Source: Sphingomonas prati (GTDB lineage Bacteria > Pseudomonadota > Alphaproteobacteria > Sphingomonadales > Sphingomonadaceae). Taken from it: a DNA stretch of 64,000 nt. Of this stretch, positions 52,405 through 61,459 are shown piece after piece; the stretch's first letter is position 1; every line of letters begins with the position of its first letter. The DNA lies in contig NZ_BMJP01000002.1 of NCBI RefSeq assembly GCF_014643515.1, forward strand, positions 372,001 through 436,000, given 5' to 3'. A program made the position numbers and the translations under genes. The notes below the pieces were generated by a model. That model saw nothing but the letters and a program-made list of their open reading frames with translations, searched no databases and was not told where the DNA came from.

Positions 52405-53064
52405 ATGTCCACGACCCCACTTCGCGCGACCGTCATCCCGGTCACCCCGCTCCAGCAGAATTGCACGCTGCTGTGGTGCACCGCCACAATGCGCGGTGCC
52501 CTGATCGATCCCGGCGGCGACCGTCCGCGTCTGATCGCAGCGGCAAAGCAGCACGGCGTCACGATCGAGAAGATCCTGCTGACCCACGGCCATATCGATC
52601 ACGCCGGGGCCGCGGGCCTGCTGGCAGAACAGATCGGTGTGCCGATCGAAGGCCCACAGGAGGCGGATCGCTTCTGGATCGCCCGACTGGACGAGGACGG
52701 TCGCGCCTACGGGATCGAGGGCGAGCCGTTCGAACCCGATCGCTGGCTCGAGGATGGCGATACGGTCACCGTCGGCGACCTGACCCTGGACGTCTACCAC
52801 ACGCCCGGTCACACACCCGGCCACGTCATCTTCCATCACGCCCCGTCCCGCTTCGCTCAGGTCGGGGACGTACTGTTCCAAGGGTCGATCGGCCGGACCG
52901 ACTTCCCGCTCGGCGACCATGATACGTTGATCGATTCGGTCGTAACCAAGCTTTGGCCACTGGGCGACGAGACGACGTTCGTCTGCGGACATGGTCCGCC
53001 GTCCAGCTTCGCGCACGAGCGCCGCACCAACCCCTTCGTCGGTGACCCCGCGCTCAACCGCTAG
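52405..53064 (+). CDS. MBL-fold metallo-hydrolase (glyoxalase II-like)
   Basis: The 219-residue protein has the metallo-beta-lactamase metal motif LTHGHIDHAGA near residue 59, HTPGHTPGHVIF, VGDVLFQGSIGRTD and VCGHGPPSS. It resembles the YcbL-like group of thiolester hydrolases; the substrate is unknown. The start is ambiguous: ATG 52405 is used here, but a TTG nine bases upstream has GGAGG four bases before it and would add three residues. It is 50 bases after the HemX-like gene. Confidence 0.9.
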   Translation: MSTTPLRATVIPVTPLQQNCTLLWCTATMRGALIDPGGDRPRLIAAAKQHGVTIEKILLTHGHIDHAGAAGLLAEQIGVPIEGPQEADRFWIARLDEDGRAYGIEGEPFEPDRWLEDGDTVTVGDLTLDVYHTPGHTPGHVIFHHAPSRFAQVGDVLFQGSIGRTDFPLGDHDTLIDSVVTKLWPLGDETTFVCGHGPPSSFAHERRTNPFVGDPALNR

Positions 53065-53082
53065 AGGCGGTCAGGTCCGCAA

Positions 53083-53478
53083 TCAGCTGACGACCCCGTA
53101 CAGCAGCAGCGCGCCCCACACGATCAGGGCGATCGTGACGAGGAACGTCACCAGAATGCCGCCCGCTCGGAACGGATTGGGCACCGGCCGCTCCATCCCG
53201 AAGGCATGCGCGACTCGCGCCAGCACAAGCGCGATGCCAAGACCGAACAGGATCTGCGACGGGCCAACGCGCATTTCGATCAGCCCGATGAGGATGAGCG
53301 CGAGCGGCACATATTCCAGAAAGTTCGCCTGTGCCCGCATGCGGGCCGCGAGCAACGGATTGCCGCCGTCACCGATCGAAACCTTGGCCCCGAGCCTGGC
53401 TTTCCCGGCCCGGAACGCCAGCCAGAGATTGATCAACGCGAACGCAACCGCGAACATCAGCGTATAGGTCAGCGTCAC
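53083..53478 (-). CDS. MAPEG family membrane protein
   Basis: The 131-residue protein has four transmembrane helices and the family block ARMRAQANFLEYVPLALI. MAPEG proteins include glutathione S-transferases and eicosanoid enzymes; the bacterial members have no fixed role. I chose GTG 53478 because AAGGA lies six bases before it, in preference to the longer frame from a TTG at 53505. It is convergent with the MBL-hydrolase gene. Confidence 0.86.
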   Translation of the reverse strand: MTLTYTLMFAVAFALINLWLAFRAGKARLGAKVSIGDGGNPLLAARMRAQANFLEYVPLALILIGLIEMRVGPSQILFGLGIALVLARVAHAFGMERPVPNPFRAGGILVTFLVTIALIVWGALLLYGVVS

Positions 53479-53491
53479 GTCATATCCTTGC

Positions 53492-53513
53492 CCGTTTGGT
53501 ACCAAGCCTGTCG
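53492..53513. repeat. Degenerate REP-like half element
   Basis: CCGTTTGGT followed by ACCAAGCCTGTCG matches the first part of the palindromic arm at 27443 with small changes and one inserted base. It lies just upstream of the MAPEG gene and contains the ten-base palindrome TTGGTACCAA. Confidence 0.45.
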
Positions 53514-53529
53514 CACGCGGTCGCTACGC

Positions 53530-53557
53530 TTGCAACTCGAAGGCGAATCGCTATAGG
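53530..53557 (+). promoter_or_regulatory. Candidate promoter of rpmF-plsX
   Basis: TTGCAA at 53530-53535 and TATAGG at 53552-53557 are separated by 16 bases, resembling a housekeeping -35/-10 pair upstream of rpmF. The match is partial and was not tested. Confidence 0.3.
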
Positions 53558-53674
53558 TCCGCGGCTCTCGACGAGCTTTGCCCGATCGACCCGCGGTTCT
53601 GGTATGAACCGATGGTCGCGTAGCGCGAAGCGCGTTGCTTCTTAGTTTCGACAGATATTGGAACAGGTGCCGAA

Positions 53675-53854
53675 ATGGCCGTCCCTAAAAGAAAAACCTC
53701 CCCGTCCAAGCGCAACATGCGCCGCAGCCACGATTCGCTCACGGTCGCGTCGTTTCAGGAATGCCCCAACTGCGGCGAACTGAAGCGTCCGCATCACCTG
53801 TGCAATTCCTGCGGCCACTATAACGGGCGCGAGATCGTCGCGATCGAAGCCTGA
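53675..53854 (+). CDS. rpmF: 50S ribosomal protein L32
   Basis: The 59-residue protein reads [17 protein letters not shown] at the start and has the four-cysteine zinc-finger pattern CPNCGE and CNSCGHYN in the middle. It ends GREIVAIEA. This is a full-length L32. It precedes plsX by 18 bases, the common rpmF-plsX-fabH order linking translation and lipid synthesis. Confidence 0.97.
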   Translation: MAVPKRKTSPSKRNMRRSHDSLTVASFQECPNCGELKRPHHLCNSCGHYNGREIVAIEA

Positions 53855-53872
53855 TCCGACGGCATTGATCAG

Positions 53873-54952
53873 ATGGGCGACCGTCCTTCGCAATACGGAC
53901 GATCGGTCACCACACCGGTGCGGATCGCGCTTGATGCCATGGGTGGCGATGCCGGCCCCGCAACAATGGTCGAAGGGGCAGCGCTTGCTGTCCGCGCAGA
54001 TCCGAATCTGACGATCACATTGTTCGGCGACGCAGCCGGGATCGAGCGAGAACGCGCGCGTTTTCCGATCTTGGCCGATCGTTCGAGCATCGTTCACGCT
54101 CCCCACGTCATTTCCGGTGAAGACAAGCCAAGTCAGGCTATTAGGCGGGCGAAAGACAGTTCGATGGGACTGTCGATTGCTGCCGTAAAGACTGGCGAGG
54201 CCGGAGCAAGCGTATCGGCCGGCAACACCGGCGCCTTGATGGCAATGTCCAAGCTGGCGTTGCGGACGATGCCTGGCATCGATCGGCCAGCATTGGCGGC
54301 GCTGCTGCCTACGCTTGGTGACAATGACCTCGTCCTGCTCGATCTCGGTGCCAATACCGAATGCGACGCGAGGAATCTGGTGCAGTTTGCCGTGATGGGC
54401 GCGGCCTATGCCCGGACCGTGATGGGCCTCCAACGGCCACGAGTACGGTTGCTCAACATTGGCACCGAGGAGCTCAAAGGCACGGACGAACTTCGTGACG
54501 CCGCGCAGGCGCTGCGCGACGCGACCGACCTGCCGATCCAGTTCGATGGTTTCATCGAAGGCGACCGTCTTGGCCGAGGTGAGGCGGATGTGATCGTGAC
54601 GGACGGTTTCTCCGGTAACATCGCGCTGAAGTCGATTGAGGGCACCGCGCGGTTTGTCGCTGACCTGCTGCGGCGCGCGTTTGCAAGCTCGATCCGGTCC
54701 AAGATCGGGTTCCTGATCTCCCGCCCGGCCACCGAACTGCTCCGCCATCATCTCGATCCGAACAATCATAATGGCGCGGTCTTCCTCGGCCTGAACGGCA
54801 TCGTTGTGAAAAGCCACGGCGGCGCCAGTCCGCAGGGTGTTGCCAACGCAATCGGTGTTGCAGTGAAACTGGTAGAGGCTGACATCACCCGGCTAGTGAC
54901 AGAGGACCTTGCATCGATCCGCTCGCCGATCATCACCGGCGGCGGAAAGTGA
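53873..54952 (+). CDS. plsX: Phosphate acyltransferase PlsX
   Basis: PlsX makes acyl-phosphate from acyl-ACP for phosphatidic-acid synthesis. The 359-residue protein has [20 protein letters not shown] at the N-terminus, [17 protein letters not shown], and [17 protein letters not shown]. The N-terminal 15 residues before [10 protein letters not shown] are variable, so a shorter start is conceivable, but no better ATG exists. The stop overlaps the fabH GTG start. Confidence 0.96.
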   Translation: MGDRPSQYGRSVTTPVRIALDAMGGDAGPATMVEGAALAVRADPNLTITLFGDAAGIERERARFPILADRSSIVHAPHVISGEDKPSQAIRRAKDSSMGLSIAAVKTGEAGASVSAGNTGALMAMSKLALRTMPGIDRPALAALLPTLGDNDLVLLDLGANTECDARNLVQFAVMGAAYARTVMGLQRPRVRLLNIGTEELKGTDELRDAAQALRDATDLPIQFDGFIEGDRLGRGEADVIVTDGFSGNIALKSIEGTARFVADLLRRAFASSIRSKIGFLISRPATELLRHHLDPNNHNGAVFLGLNGIVVKSHGGASPQGVANAIGVAVKLVEADITRLVTEDLASIRSPIITGGGK

Positions 54953-55938
54953 CAGACGGGCCGAGTGTGCGCCGAGCGCGGATTGCTGGAAGCGGCTCGG
55001 CTCTACCGGTACGCCGCGTCTCGAATGCGGAACTGGCCGAGACTGTCGACACCTCGGACGAATGGATCGTCGAGCGCACCGGCATCCGTTTTCGTCATAT
55101 CGCGGGCGAAGGCGAGACGACCGCGACCCTCGCTACGGATGCTGCGCGCCGTGCATTGGAGGCGGCAGGCATAGCCGCAGATCAGGTGGACCTGATCGTG
55201 CTGGCGACGGCTACGCCGGACCAGACTTTTCCGGCTACCGCGACGAAGGTCCAGGCAGCGCTTGGCGTGACCGACTGCATCGCGTTTGATGTACAGGCCG
55301 TCTGCTCTGGCTTTCTTTATGCATTGTCGGTTGCGGACAGCATGATCCGTGGGGGCTCCGCCAAGACGGCGCTCGTGATCGGTGCTGAAACGTTCAGTCG
55401 GATCTTGGACTGGGAGGATCGCGGTACCTGCGTCCTGTTCGGCGATGGCGCCGGCGCGGTCGTGTTGGCGGTTGAAGACGCGCAGCCGTCCGCGCAACCC
55501 CGCGGTATCCTGTCAGTCAGCCTGCATGCCGACGGCCGTCATAACGGGCTACTTTATGTCGATGGTGGCCCGTCGACCACCGGCACGGTCGGCAAGCTGC
55601 GCATGAAGGGTCCCGAGGTTTTCAAACATGCGGTGACCAACCTCGCGTCGGTCATGCACGAAGTTCTGGATCGGGCGGGGCTTGAGATCGCGGACGTCGA
55701 CTGGATCGTGCCGCATCAGGCCAATCGTCGCATTCTCGACGCAACGGCCCGAAAGCTCGGCTTGGCCAAGGAACGGGTCATCGTGACCGTCGATATCCAT
55801 GCGAACACATCGGCCGCGTCTGTTCCGCTAGCCTTCGACGTGGCCGTGCGAGACGGACGGATCAAGCCAGGCGATCTAGTTGTGTTCGAAGCAATGGGTG
55901 GCGGTTTCACATGGGGCGCTGCGGCAATCCGGCTCTGA
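54949..55938 (+). CDS. fabH: 3-oxoacyl-ACP synthase III
   Basis: FabH starts fatty-acid synthesis by condensing acetyl-CoA with malonyl-ACP. The 329-residue thiolase-fold protein has the catalytic triad: Cys119 in [11 protein letters not shown], His in VPHQANRRI and Asn in [12 protein letters not shown]. The GTG start overlaps the plsX stop (GTGA). GERGRT-type substitutions are absent, so full activity is expected. Confidence 0.96.
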   Translation: MTDGPSVRRARIAGSGSALPVRRVSNAELAETVDTSDEWIVERTGIRFRHIAGEGETTATLATDAARRALEAAGIAADQVDLIVLATATPDQTFPATATKVQAALGVTDCIAFDVQAVCSGFLYALSVADSMIRGGSAKTALVIGAETFSRILDWEDRGTCVLFGDGAGAVVLAVEDAQPSAQPRGILSVSLHADGRHNGLLYVDGGPSTTGTVGKLRMKGPEVFKHAVTNLASVMHEVLDRAGLEIADVDWIVPHQANRRILDATARKLGLAKERVIVTVDIHANTSAASVPLAFDVAVRDGRIKPGDLVVFEAMGGGFTWGAAAIRL

Positions 55939-56009
55939 CGACGGACGCACGCTTGTCTGACGACGGCGATCGATTTAGACCGCGAGAACGCACCGGCAGG
56001 GAACGAGAC

Positions 56010-56309
56010 ATGACCGATATCGACACACTGACCCGCGCCGATCTCAGCGATCGGGTGCATGGCGAAATTGGTCTCGCACGCGCTGACGCTGCTCGGATCG
56101 TCGAGAAGCTCCTGTCCGAAATGTGCGGCTCCCTTTCTCGTGGGGAAAACGTGAAAGTGTCCGGCTTCGGCAGCTTCATCCTGCGTGACAAAGGCGAGCG
56201 CGTCGGCCGCAATCCAAAGACCGGCGTCGAGGTTGCAATCGCACCGCGCCGCGTTTTGACGTTCAGGGCGAGTCAGATCACGCGGGATCGCATTGCGCGT
56301 GGTCACTGA
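56010..56309 (+). CDS. ihfA: Integration host factor alpha subunit
   Basis: IHF bends DNA at promoters and recombination sites, working with IhfB. The 99-residue protein has the DNA-binding beta-arm [20 protein letters not shown] and the C-terminal helix ending RIARGH. The start is ATG 56010 ([14 protein letters not shown]) with AGGGAACGAG upstream. It follows fabH by 71 bases and precedes a MerR-type regulator, the conserved alphaproteobacterial order. IHF also helps sigma-54 promoters such as that of glnK-amtB just downstream. Confidence 0.95.
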   Translation: MTDIDTLTRADLSDRVHGEIGLARADAARIVEKLLSEMCGSLSRGENVKVSGFGSFILRDKGERVGRNPKTGVEVAIAPRRVLTFRASQITRDRIARGH

Positions 56310-56318
56310 TCGAGGCGC

Positions 56319-56714
56319 ATGACCGACGAACGTCCCCAAAAGCCTCCCACGAAATCAGCCACGGCATTTCGCACGATCGGCGAAGTCGCGGCGGAACTCG
56401 GCATCGCACAGCATGTGTTGCGATATTGGGAGGGGCGCTTTCCCCAACTGAAGCCGTTACAGCGCGCCGGGAACCGACGCCTTTATCGGCCAGCGGACGT
56501 CGATTTGGCGCGGAAAATCCATGCCCTCCTCAGTAACGAGGGGTACACGATACGCGGCGTCCAGAAACTCCTCACCGATGGCCCTCCCTCGATCGTCCCT
56601 CCTGTCATTGCTCCCGTCGAGCCAGCGGAGGAAAAGGTCAGCGCCAGAATCGCCGAGCTGACGGCCATCCGTCAAATTCTCATCGACGCACTCGTCGCAG
56701 ACGCCACGCATTAA
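56319..56714 (+). CDS. MerR-type transcriptional regulator
   Basis: The 131-residue protein has the MerR helix-turn-helix at about residues 18-85: [22 protein letters not shown] and [20 protein letters not shown]. The C-terminal part is short with no cysteine ligands, so no metal sensing is implied. It is the last gene of the plsX-fabH-ihfA group, nine bases after ihfA. Its targets are unknown. Confidence 0.92.
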   Translation: MTDERPQKPPTKSATAFRTIGEVAAELGIAQHVLRYWEGRFPQLKPLQRAGNRRLYRPADVDLARKIHALLSNEGYTIRGVQKLLTDGPPSIVPPVIAPVEPAEEKVSARIAELTAIRQILIDALVADATH

Positions 56715-56845
56715 TGAGGCCAGAAGGCCGTCGACCCCCGTTGAGGGTTGCTCGTTAAATAAGCGTCAGCTCGATAACGCCTATTTTTTAAGCAGGCCGC
56801 TGGCGACATGCTTTGGTAAACCGTCCCTCCCCTAACGAATCTGGC

Positions 56846-56861
56846 TGGCACGGTCTTTGCT
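56846..56861 (+). promoter_or_regulatory. Sigma-54 (RpoN) promoter of glnK-amtB
   Basis: TGGCACG-N4-TTGCT matches the -24/-12 consensus for RpoN exactly. It ends 33 bases before the glnK ATG. Such promoters need an activator like NtrC under nitrogen limitation; I could not pick out clear NtrC boxes upstream. Confidence 0.88.
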
Positions 56862-56894
56862 AGTTTCGTTCCGGGGCAACGGACTGGGGCGGCC

Positions 56895-57233
56895 ATGAAA
56901 CTCGTGATTGCGATCATTAAGCCATTCAAGCTGGACGAGGTGCGTGAAGCACTGTCGCTGCTGGGTGTCCAAGGCATGACGGTAACCGAAGTAAAGGGCT
57001 TCGGGCGCCAAAAGGGCCAGACGGAAATCTATCGCGGGGCTGAATACAGCACAAACATGGTGCCGAAGATCAAGCTGGAGGTCGCCTGCCCGGATGCATT
57101 GGCCGGCCGTGTCGTGGAAGCGACGCAGGCCGCGGCAAATACCGGGGCAATTGGCGACGGCAAGATCTTCGTCCTCGACCTCGTCGAAGCCGTTCGCATC
57201 CGGACCGGCGAAACCGGCGACATCGCGCTTTAA
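56895..57233 (+). CDS. glnK: Nitrogen regulatory protein P-II
   Basis: PII proteins signal nitrogen status; this one is the likely gate of the adjacent ammonium channel. The 112-residue protein has Tyr51 in the T-loop ([13 protein letters not shown]), the site uridylylated by GlnD, and the family end [22 protein letters not shown]. It is the first gene of a sigma-54-driven pair with amtB, 16 bases before it, which favours GlnK over GlnB. Confidence 0.96.
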   Translation: MKLVIAIIKPFKLDEVREALSLLGVQGMTVTEVKGFGRQKGQTEIYRGAEYSTNMVPKIKLEVACPDALAGRVVEATQAAANTGAIGDGKIFVLDLVEAVRIRTGETGDIAL

Positions 57234-57249
57234 CCCAGGGGGGTAGACC

Positions 57250-58605
57250 ATGACCATGATAAAAAGGATCGCCGCGATAACGGCCGGAGCCGGGGCAGCC
57301 GCTTTCTTTGCGCTGCCGGCATGGGCGCAGGATGCCGCGTTGCAGGCGCCAGCCGCTGCCGCCTCTCCGCCGACCGTCGACAAGGGCGATACGGCGTGGA
57401 TGATGATGTCCACCATTCTCGTGCTGCTGATGATCCTGCCGGGTCTGGCGCTGTTCTACGGTGGCCTCACGCGGTCCAAGAACATGCTGTCGACGATGAC
57501 GCAGATCGGTGCGGCGGCTGCCTTCGCCATGCTCATCTGGGTCATGTGGGGCTACACCATGGCGTTCGGTGACGGCGGCAACGCGGTCATTTCCGGCTTC
57601 GGGAAGGCATTCCTCGCAGGCGTGACTCCCGCATCGACCGCAGCGACCTTTACTTCCGGTGTCGCGATCCCGGAATATGTCTTCATCTGTTTCCAGATGA
57701 CCTTCGCTGCCATCACGGTCGCGCTGGTGCTGGGGTCGGTCGTCGAACGGATCAAGTTCTCGGCGGTCATGGCGTTCGCCGCGGTTTGGCTGACGATCGT
57801 CTATTTCCCGATTGCGCACATGGTCTGGGCTTCGACCGGCTACTTCTTCGTGCTCGGTGCGCTGGATTTCGCAGGCGGTACGGTCGTCCACATCAACGCC
57901 GGCGTCTCGGCGCTGGTCGCAGCGATCATCCTGGGCAAGCGAATTGGCTACCCCACGGAGCGCATGGCACCCCATTCGCTTACGATGACTGGTATCGGCA
58001 CAGGTCTGCTCTGGGTGGGCTGGTTCGGGTTCAACGCCGGGTCCGCGCTGGAGGCCAACGGCTCCGCCGCTCTGGCAATGATCAACACTTTCGTCGCCAC
58101 CGCTGCAGCGGGCCTCGTTTGGATGCTTGTCGAGCGGGTCAGTGGCCACAAGAGCTCGGCACTTGGTTTCTGCTCGGGCATCATCGCCGGGCTGGTCGCA
58201 GTGACCCCGGCGGCGGGCAATTCTGGACCGTTCGGCGCCATCGTGCTCGGCGCGGTCGCGAGCATCATCTGCTACTATGCGGTCGCGGTGCTCAAGCCAA
58301 AGCTCGGCTATGACGATGCGCTCGATGCGTTCGGGATCCACGGTGTCGGCGGTATCGTCGGCGCGATCGGAACGGCCATCGTCTACGCTCCGTCGCTCGG
58401 CGGCCCGGGTGCTGCGGATTACGACATGGGGGCGAAGCTGATCGTTCAGCTGATGGCGGTCGGGACCACGATCGTCTGGGCTGCAGTCGGCACCGTCATC
58501 GCGATCTTCATCGCCAAGCTGCTGACCGGCCTGCGGGTTTCGGTGGAGGTAGAGCGCGAAGGCCTCGACCTCGGCGAGCATGGCGAGCGCGCCTACAATT
58601 ATTGA
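57250..58605 (+). CDS. amtB: Ammonium transporter AmtB
   Basis: AmtB is a trimeric inner-membrane channel for ammonium. The 451-residue protein has a cleavable signal peptide (MTMIKRIAAITAGAGA, ending near PAWAQ at residue 25) and 11 transmembrane helices. The twin-His pore region is seen in DFAGGTVVHINAGVSALV and FGIHGVGGIVGAIG. The C-terminal tail (GLDLGEHGERAYNY) is the GlnK-binding end. It lies downstream of glnK and is closed by a strong terminator. Confidence 0.97.
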   Translation: MTMIKRIAAITAGAGAAAFFALPAWAQDAALQAPAAAASPPTVDKGDTAWMMMSTILVLLMILPGLALFYGGLTRSKNMLSTMTQIGAAAAFAMLIWVMWGYTMAFGDGGNAVISGFGKAFLAGVTPASTAATFTSGVAIPEYVFICFQMTFAAITVALVLGSVVERIKFSAVMAFAAVWLTIVYFPIAHMVWASTGYFFVLGALDFAGGTVVHINAGVSALVAAIILGKRIGYPTERMAPHSLTMTGIGTGLLWVGWFGFNAGSALEANGSAALAMINTFVATAAAGLVWMLVERVSGHKSSALGFCSGIIAGLVAVTPAAGNSGPFGAIVLGAVASIICYYAVAVLKPKLGYDDALDAFGIHGVGGIVGAIGTAIVYAPSLGGPGAADYDMGAKLIVQLMAVGTTIVWAAVGTVIAIFIAKLLTGLRVSVEVEREGLDLGEHGERAYNY

Positions 58606-58612
58606 CCAGTTC

Positions 58613-58636
58613 GGGGATGCCCGCAGCGGCATCCCC
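58613..58636 (+). terminator. Hairpin downstream of amtB
   Basis: Nine-base arms (GGGGATGCC and GGCATCCCC) with a six-base loop lie eight bases after the amtB stop, just upstream of the stronger terminator. Confidence 0.55.
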
Positions 58637-58663
58637 CCAAGAGGTTCCTCCTGCGAACCACTG

Positions 58664-58695
58664 AGCCGGCGGCTAACCCCGCCGGCTTCTTTTTG
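58664..58695 (+). terminator. Rho-independent terminator of glnK-amtB
   Basis: AGCCGGCGG and CCGCCGGCT pair perfectly around a six-base loop, followed directly by TCTTTTTG. This is a classic intrinsic terminator. Confidence 0.9.
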
Positions 58696-58724
58696 CTTAC
58701 GCGACTAGATGGACCGGGGTCGCC

Positions 58725-59141
58725 TCATTCGGGCGTCAGCAGGCTCCGCACCGGCGTCAGGTCATAGCCCGCCCCACCTGCGCGCTCGAACAGCGTGGCG
58801 GGCGCATCGCCCAGCCGGGCACGCGCAACGGCCCAGAGCAGCGTCGAGCGGGTGCCGGAGCGGCAGAAGGCCAGGACCGGGCCGTCGGCACGACGCAGGA
58901 CCTTGACCGTCCCATCGATCATCGCTTCCGTCATGCCCGCCTGCCCCATCGGGATCGCATGATAATCCAAACCGGCGGCCTTGGCGGCCAGGGCCATTTC
59001 CTCGGTCGACGGCTGGCCGGCTTCCTCGCCATCGGGGCGGTTGTTGATGACGGTGCGATAGCCTGCGTCGGCGATTGCCTGCAGTTCGTCCGGCATCAGC
59101 TGGCCGGCCACACCCATGCTGTCGTCGAGTCTGCGGTACAT
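58725..59141 (-). CDS. TIGR01244/DUF442 phosphatase- or sulfurtransferase-like protein
   Basis: The 138-residue protein has a Cys-based phosphatase loop AFCRSGTRS with Cys93 and Arg99 (CX5R). The family block INNRPDGEE is near residue 33. Members of TIGR01244 are linked to beta-lactamase-like hydrolase (BLH/ETHE1) partners in sulfide metabolism, but no such partner lies beside it. It follows recQ by 18 bases on the same strand. Confidence 0.9.
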   Translation of the reverse strand: MYRRLDDSMGVAGQLMPDELQAIADAGYRTVINNRPDGEEAGQPSTEEMALAAKAAGLDYHAIPMGQAGMTEAMIDGTVKVLRRADGPVLAFCRSGTRSTLLWAVARARLGDAPATLFERAGGAGYDLTPVRSLLTPE

Positions 59142-59159
59142 GACGGTCTCCTGGTCGTG

Positions 59160-60932
59160 TCAGCCGTTCAGCGCATCGAGGAACGCGCGGCCATAATCTT
59201 CGAGCTTGCGCGCGCCCACGCCGGAGATGCGGCCAAGCGCGGCGAGCGATGTCGGGCGTATCGCTGCCATCTCCCGCAGGGTCGCATCGTGGAAGATGAC
59301 GTATGGCGGGACACCGAGTTCCTTGGCGAGCGTCCGGCGGCAGGCGCGCAGCGTCTCGAACACCGGGTCATGCGGATGTTCGTCGGCAACGGCGCTGCCG
59401 CGGCGGCGGGTAGCGCGAACCGCCGGTTTGACGATTGCGAGGGTTTCCTCGCCTTTCAGCAGTGCGCGCGCGCCGGGGCCGAAGGAGAGGCCGCCATAGT
59501 CGTCGGAGCGGAGCGCATCGCGGGCGAGCAGCGCGCGGGCGACCGGCTTGATCAGCGCCAGATCGTCCGGGGTGCCGATGCCGAAGACGGACAGCTTGTC
59601 ATGGCCAAGCGTGCGGATCTTTTCGGTGTCGCGGCCTGCCAGCACGTCGGTGAGGTGGGTGATGCCGTAGCGCATCTCCGTCCGGAACGCGGCGGACAGC
59701 AGCTTGCGTGCGGCTTCCGTGGCGTCGATGCTGGACGGGGGGTTGAGGCAATTGTCGCAGTTTCCGCAGGCGGCAGGCGGGTTTTCGCCGAAATGGCGGA
59801 GCAGGATCGCGCGGCGGCAGCCCGCGGCTTCGACCAACGCACCGAGCGAGGCCAGGCGCTGGCGTTCGCTGCGCTGGCGGTCCTCGCCGATGTCGTCGGC
59901 GATGCGGCGGGTGGCGCGGGCGAAATCGTCCGCGCCCCAGAACAGGTGGGCGACGGAGGGGTCGCCGTCGCGGCCGGCGCGGCCGGTTTCCTGATAATAG
60001 CCCTCGATCGATTTTGGCAGGCCGGCATGCGCCACGAACCGGACGTCGGGCTTGTCGATGCCCATGCCGAACGCAACGGTGGCGACCATCACCATGTCCT
60101 CGGACGTGACGAACGCTTCCTGATTGCGGGCGCGGACGGCGGCGTCGAGGCCGGCATGATAGGCACGCGTCGGGCGGCCGGTGCTGGTCGCGAGCGCGGC
60201 GGCGAGCTTTTCCGTCGCGTCGCGGGTGGGGGCGTAGACGATGCCGGGGCCGGGCGTGTCGCGGACGATCTGCGCCAGCTGGGTCGGCAGGCCGTCGCGG
60301 GGGCTGATGCTGTAGCGGATGTTCGGGCGATCGAAGCCGGCCAGAATCAGGCCGTCGGCGGGAATGCCGAGCTGGGCCAGCACGTCGTCGCGGGTGTGGC
60401 GATCCGCGGTGGCGGTAAGCGCCAGGCGGGGGATCTCGGGGTGATCCTCGACCAGCGCACGGAGCAGGCGGTAGTCGGGGCGGAAATCATGGCCCCATTC
60501 GCTGACGCAATGTGCCTCGTCGATGGCAATCAGGCTGAGCTGGACGCGGTCCACCATGCGGCGGAACCCCTCACCCGACGCGCGTTCCGGGGCGACGTAG
60601 AGCAGGTCGAGGTCGCCGGCGAGGAAGCGGCGGACGGTCTCTTCGCGGTCGTCGTTGGCGGAGGTAAGCGCGGCTGCCTTGATCCCGGCGGCGGAGGCGG
60701 AGCGGACCTGATCGTGCATCAGCGCGATCAGCGGGGAGATCACGAGGCCGGTGCCGGGGCGGGCCATGGCCGGCACCTGGTAGCAGAGCGACTTGCCCGC
60801 GCCGGTCGGCATGACGGCCAGCGTGTGGACGCCGGCCATGATGCGATCGATCACATCCTGTTGCCGGCCGCGGAAGCTGGAATAGCCGAAGGTTTCGTGG
60901 AGGACGTCGAGTGGATTGCGCACGCCGTCCAC
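59160..60932 (-). CDS. recQ: ATP-dependent DNA helicase RecQ
   Basis: RecQ unwinds DNA 3'-5' in recombination and fork repair. The 590-residue protein has Walker A PTGAGKS near residue 42 and AIDEAHCVSEWGHDFRPDY. It also has MGIDKPDVRFVAHAGLPKS, the zinc-binding cysteines of the RQC region (CRRAILL then CGNCDNC) and a C-terminal HRDC domain. The start is a GTG at 60932; no ATG fits upstream of the first conserved residues. Confidence 0.95.
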   Translation of the reverse strand: MDGVRNPLDVLHETFGYSSFRGRQQDVIDRIMAGVHTLAVMPTGAGKSLCYQVPAMARPGTGLVISPLIALMHDQVRSASAAGIKAAALTSANDDREETVRRFLAGDLDLLYVAPERASGEGFRRMVDRVQLSLIAIDEAHCVSEWGHDFRPDYRLLRALVEDHPEIPRLALTATADRHTRDDVLAQLGIPADGLILAGFDRPNIRYSISPRDGLPTQLAQIVRDTPGPGIVYAPTRDATEKLAAALATSTGRPTRAYHAGLDAAVRARNQEAFVTSEDMVMVATVAFGMGIDKPDVRFVAHAGLPKSIEGYYQETGRAGRDGDPSVAHLFWGADDFARATRRIADDIGEDRQRSERQRLASLGALVEAAGCRRAILLRHFGENPPAACGNCDNCLNPPSSIDATEAARKLLSAAFRTEMRYGITHLTDVLAGRDTEKIRTLGHDKLSVFGIGTPDDLALIKPVARALLARDALRSDDYGGLSFGPGARALLKGEETLAIVKPAVRATRRRGSAVADEHPHDPVFETLRACRRTLAKELGVPPYVIFHDATLREMAAIRPTSLAALGRISGVGARKLEDYGRAFLDALNG

Positions 60933-61055
60933 ATAGGCCGGGGCGGCGGGCGTTGCCAGCGTCGTCGGTCGGGTGCGGTGGGGCGAAGTTGCGGGTTGGA
61001 AAGGGGGTGGTGTGGGAATGGCGGGAAACTAGGGTTTTTGCGGGTTTGGGTGGAC

Positions 61056-61156
61056 CGAAGTTGAGGAAGTTGCGGTGTTTGAGCGGGTTGCGATCGGGTC
61101 GTACTGACCATGTTGGGTGAGCTGGCCTTGAGGCGAAGTTGAGGAAGTTGCGGTGT
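61056..61156. repeat. Direct repeat pair of 23 bases
   Basis: The sequence beginning CGAAGTTGAGGAAGTTG occurs at 61056-61078 and again at 61134-61156, 78 bases apart, and a shorter match starts near 60983. The following bases are also similar, so an approximately 78-base unit was duplicated. Confidence 0.75.
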
Positions 61157-61259
61157 GTTGAAGGGTTAGCGGCGTAGGTGACATGGTGTTCGTTGCGATA
61201 TCGTAATGACCGTGGTTGGATTCCTGTCATGATCGTCTTCGGCGTTGTTCCCCTCTCCC

Positions 61260-61286
61260 AGCCCTCTCCCCGGAGGGGAGAGGGCT
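61260..61286. repeat. Perfect hairpin of the GGGGAGAGGGCT type
   Basis: Arms AGCCCTCTCCCC and GGGGAGAGGGCT pair perfectly around GGA. A similar imperfect copy is at about 61350-61372. This type of element is common between genes in proteobacteria; a terminator role is possible. Confidence 0.7.
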
Positions 61287-61459
61287 TTGATGGCTTTGTC
61301 GGGTGCGTGTGGCGGTGGGGTTGCGTCTAGGGCGGCCCCCCACCCAACCCTCCCCCGGTGGGGAGAGGGCTTTGCTTTGGTCGGAGGTGGCTTTGCAGAC
61401 CGATGAGTTTGATGCGGCATGCGTGGACGCTACCCCTCACCCGCCCCTGTAGGACAGCC

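Larger units (their letters stand above)
60933..61459. other. Repeat-rich intergenic region
   Basis: About 530 bases between recQ and the ABC exporter have no credible gene. They hold a 23-base direct repeat, a 12-bp perfect hairpin, and a second imperfect hairpin of the same GAGAGGG type near 61350-61372. Frames here encode repetitive peptides caused by the repeats. Confidence 0.7.

Noticed and set aside
56715-56845. NtrC binding boxes upstream of the glnK promoter
   Set aside because: No clear GCAC-N-GTGC dyad could be found by eye, so none is reported despite the strong sigma-54 site.
61166-61420. Minus-strand 84-codon frame and other frames with HRNFLNF-like peptides
   Set aside because: The peptides come from the direct repeats and hairpins in the recQ-exporter gap, not from a conserved protein.
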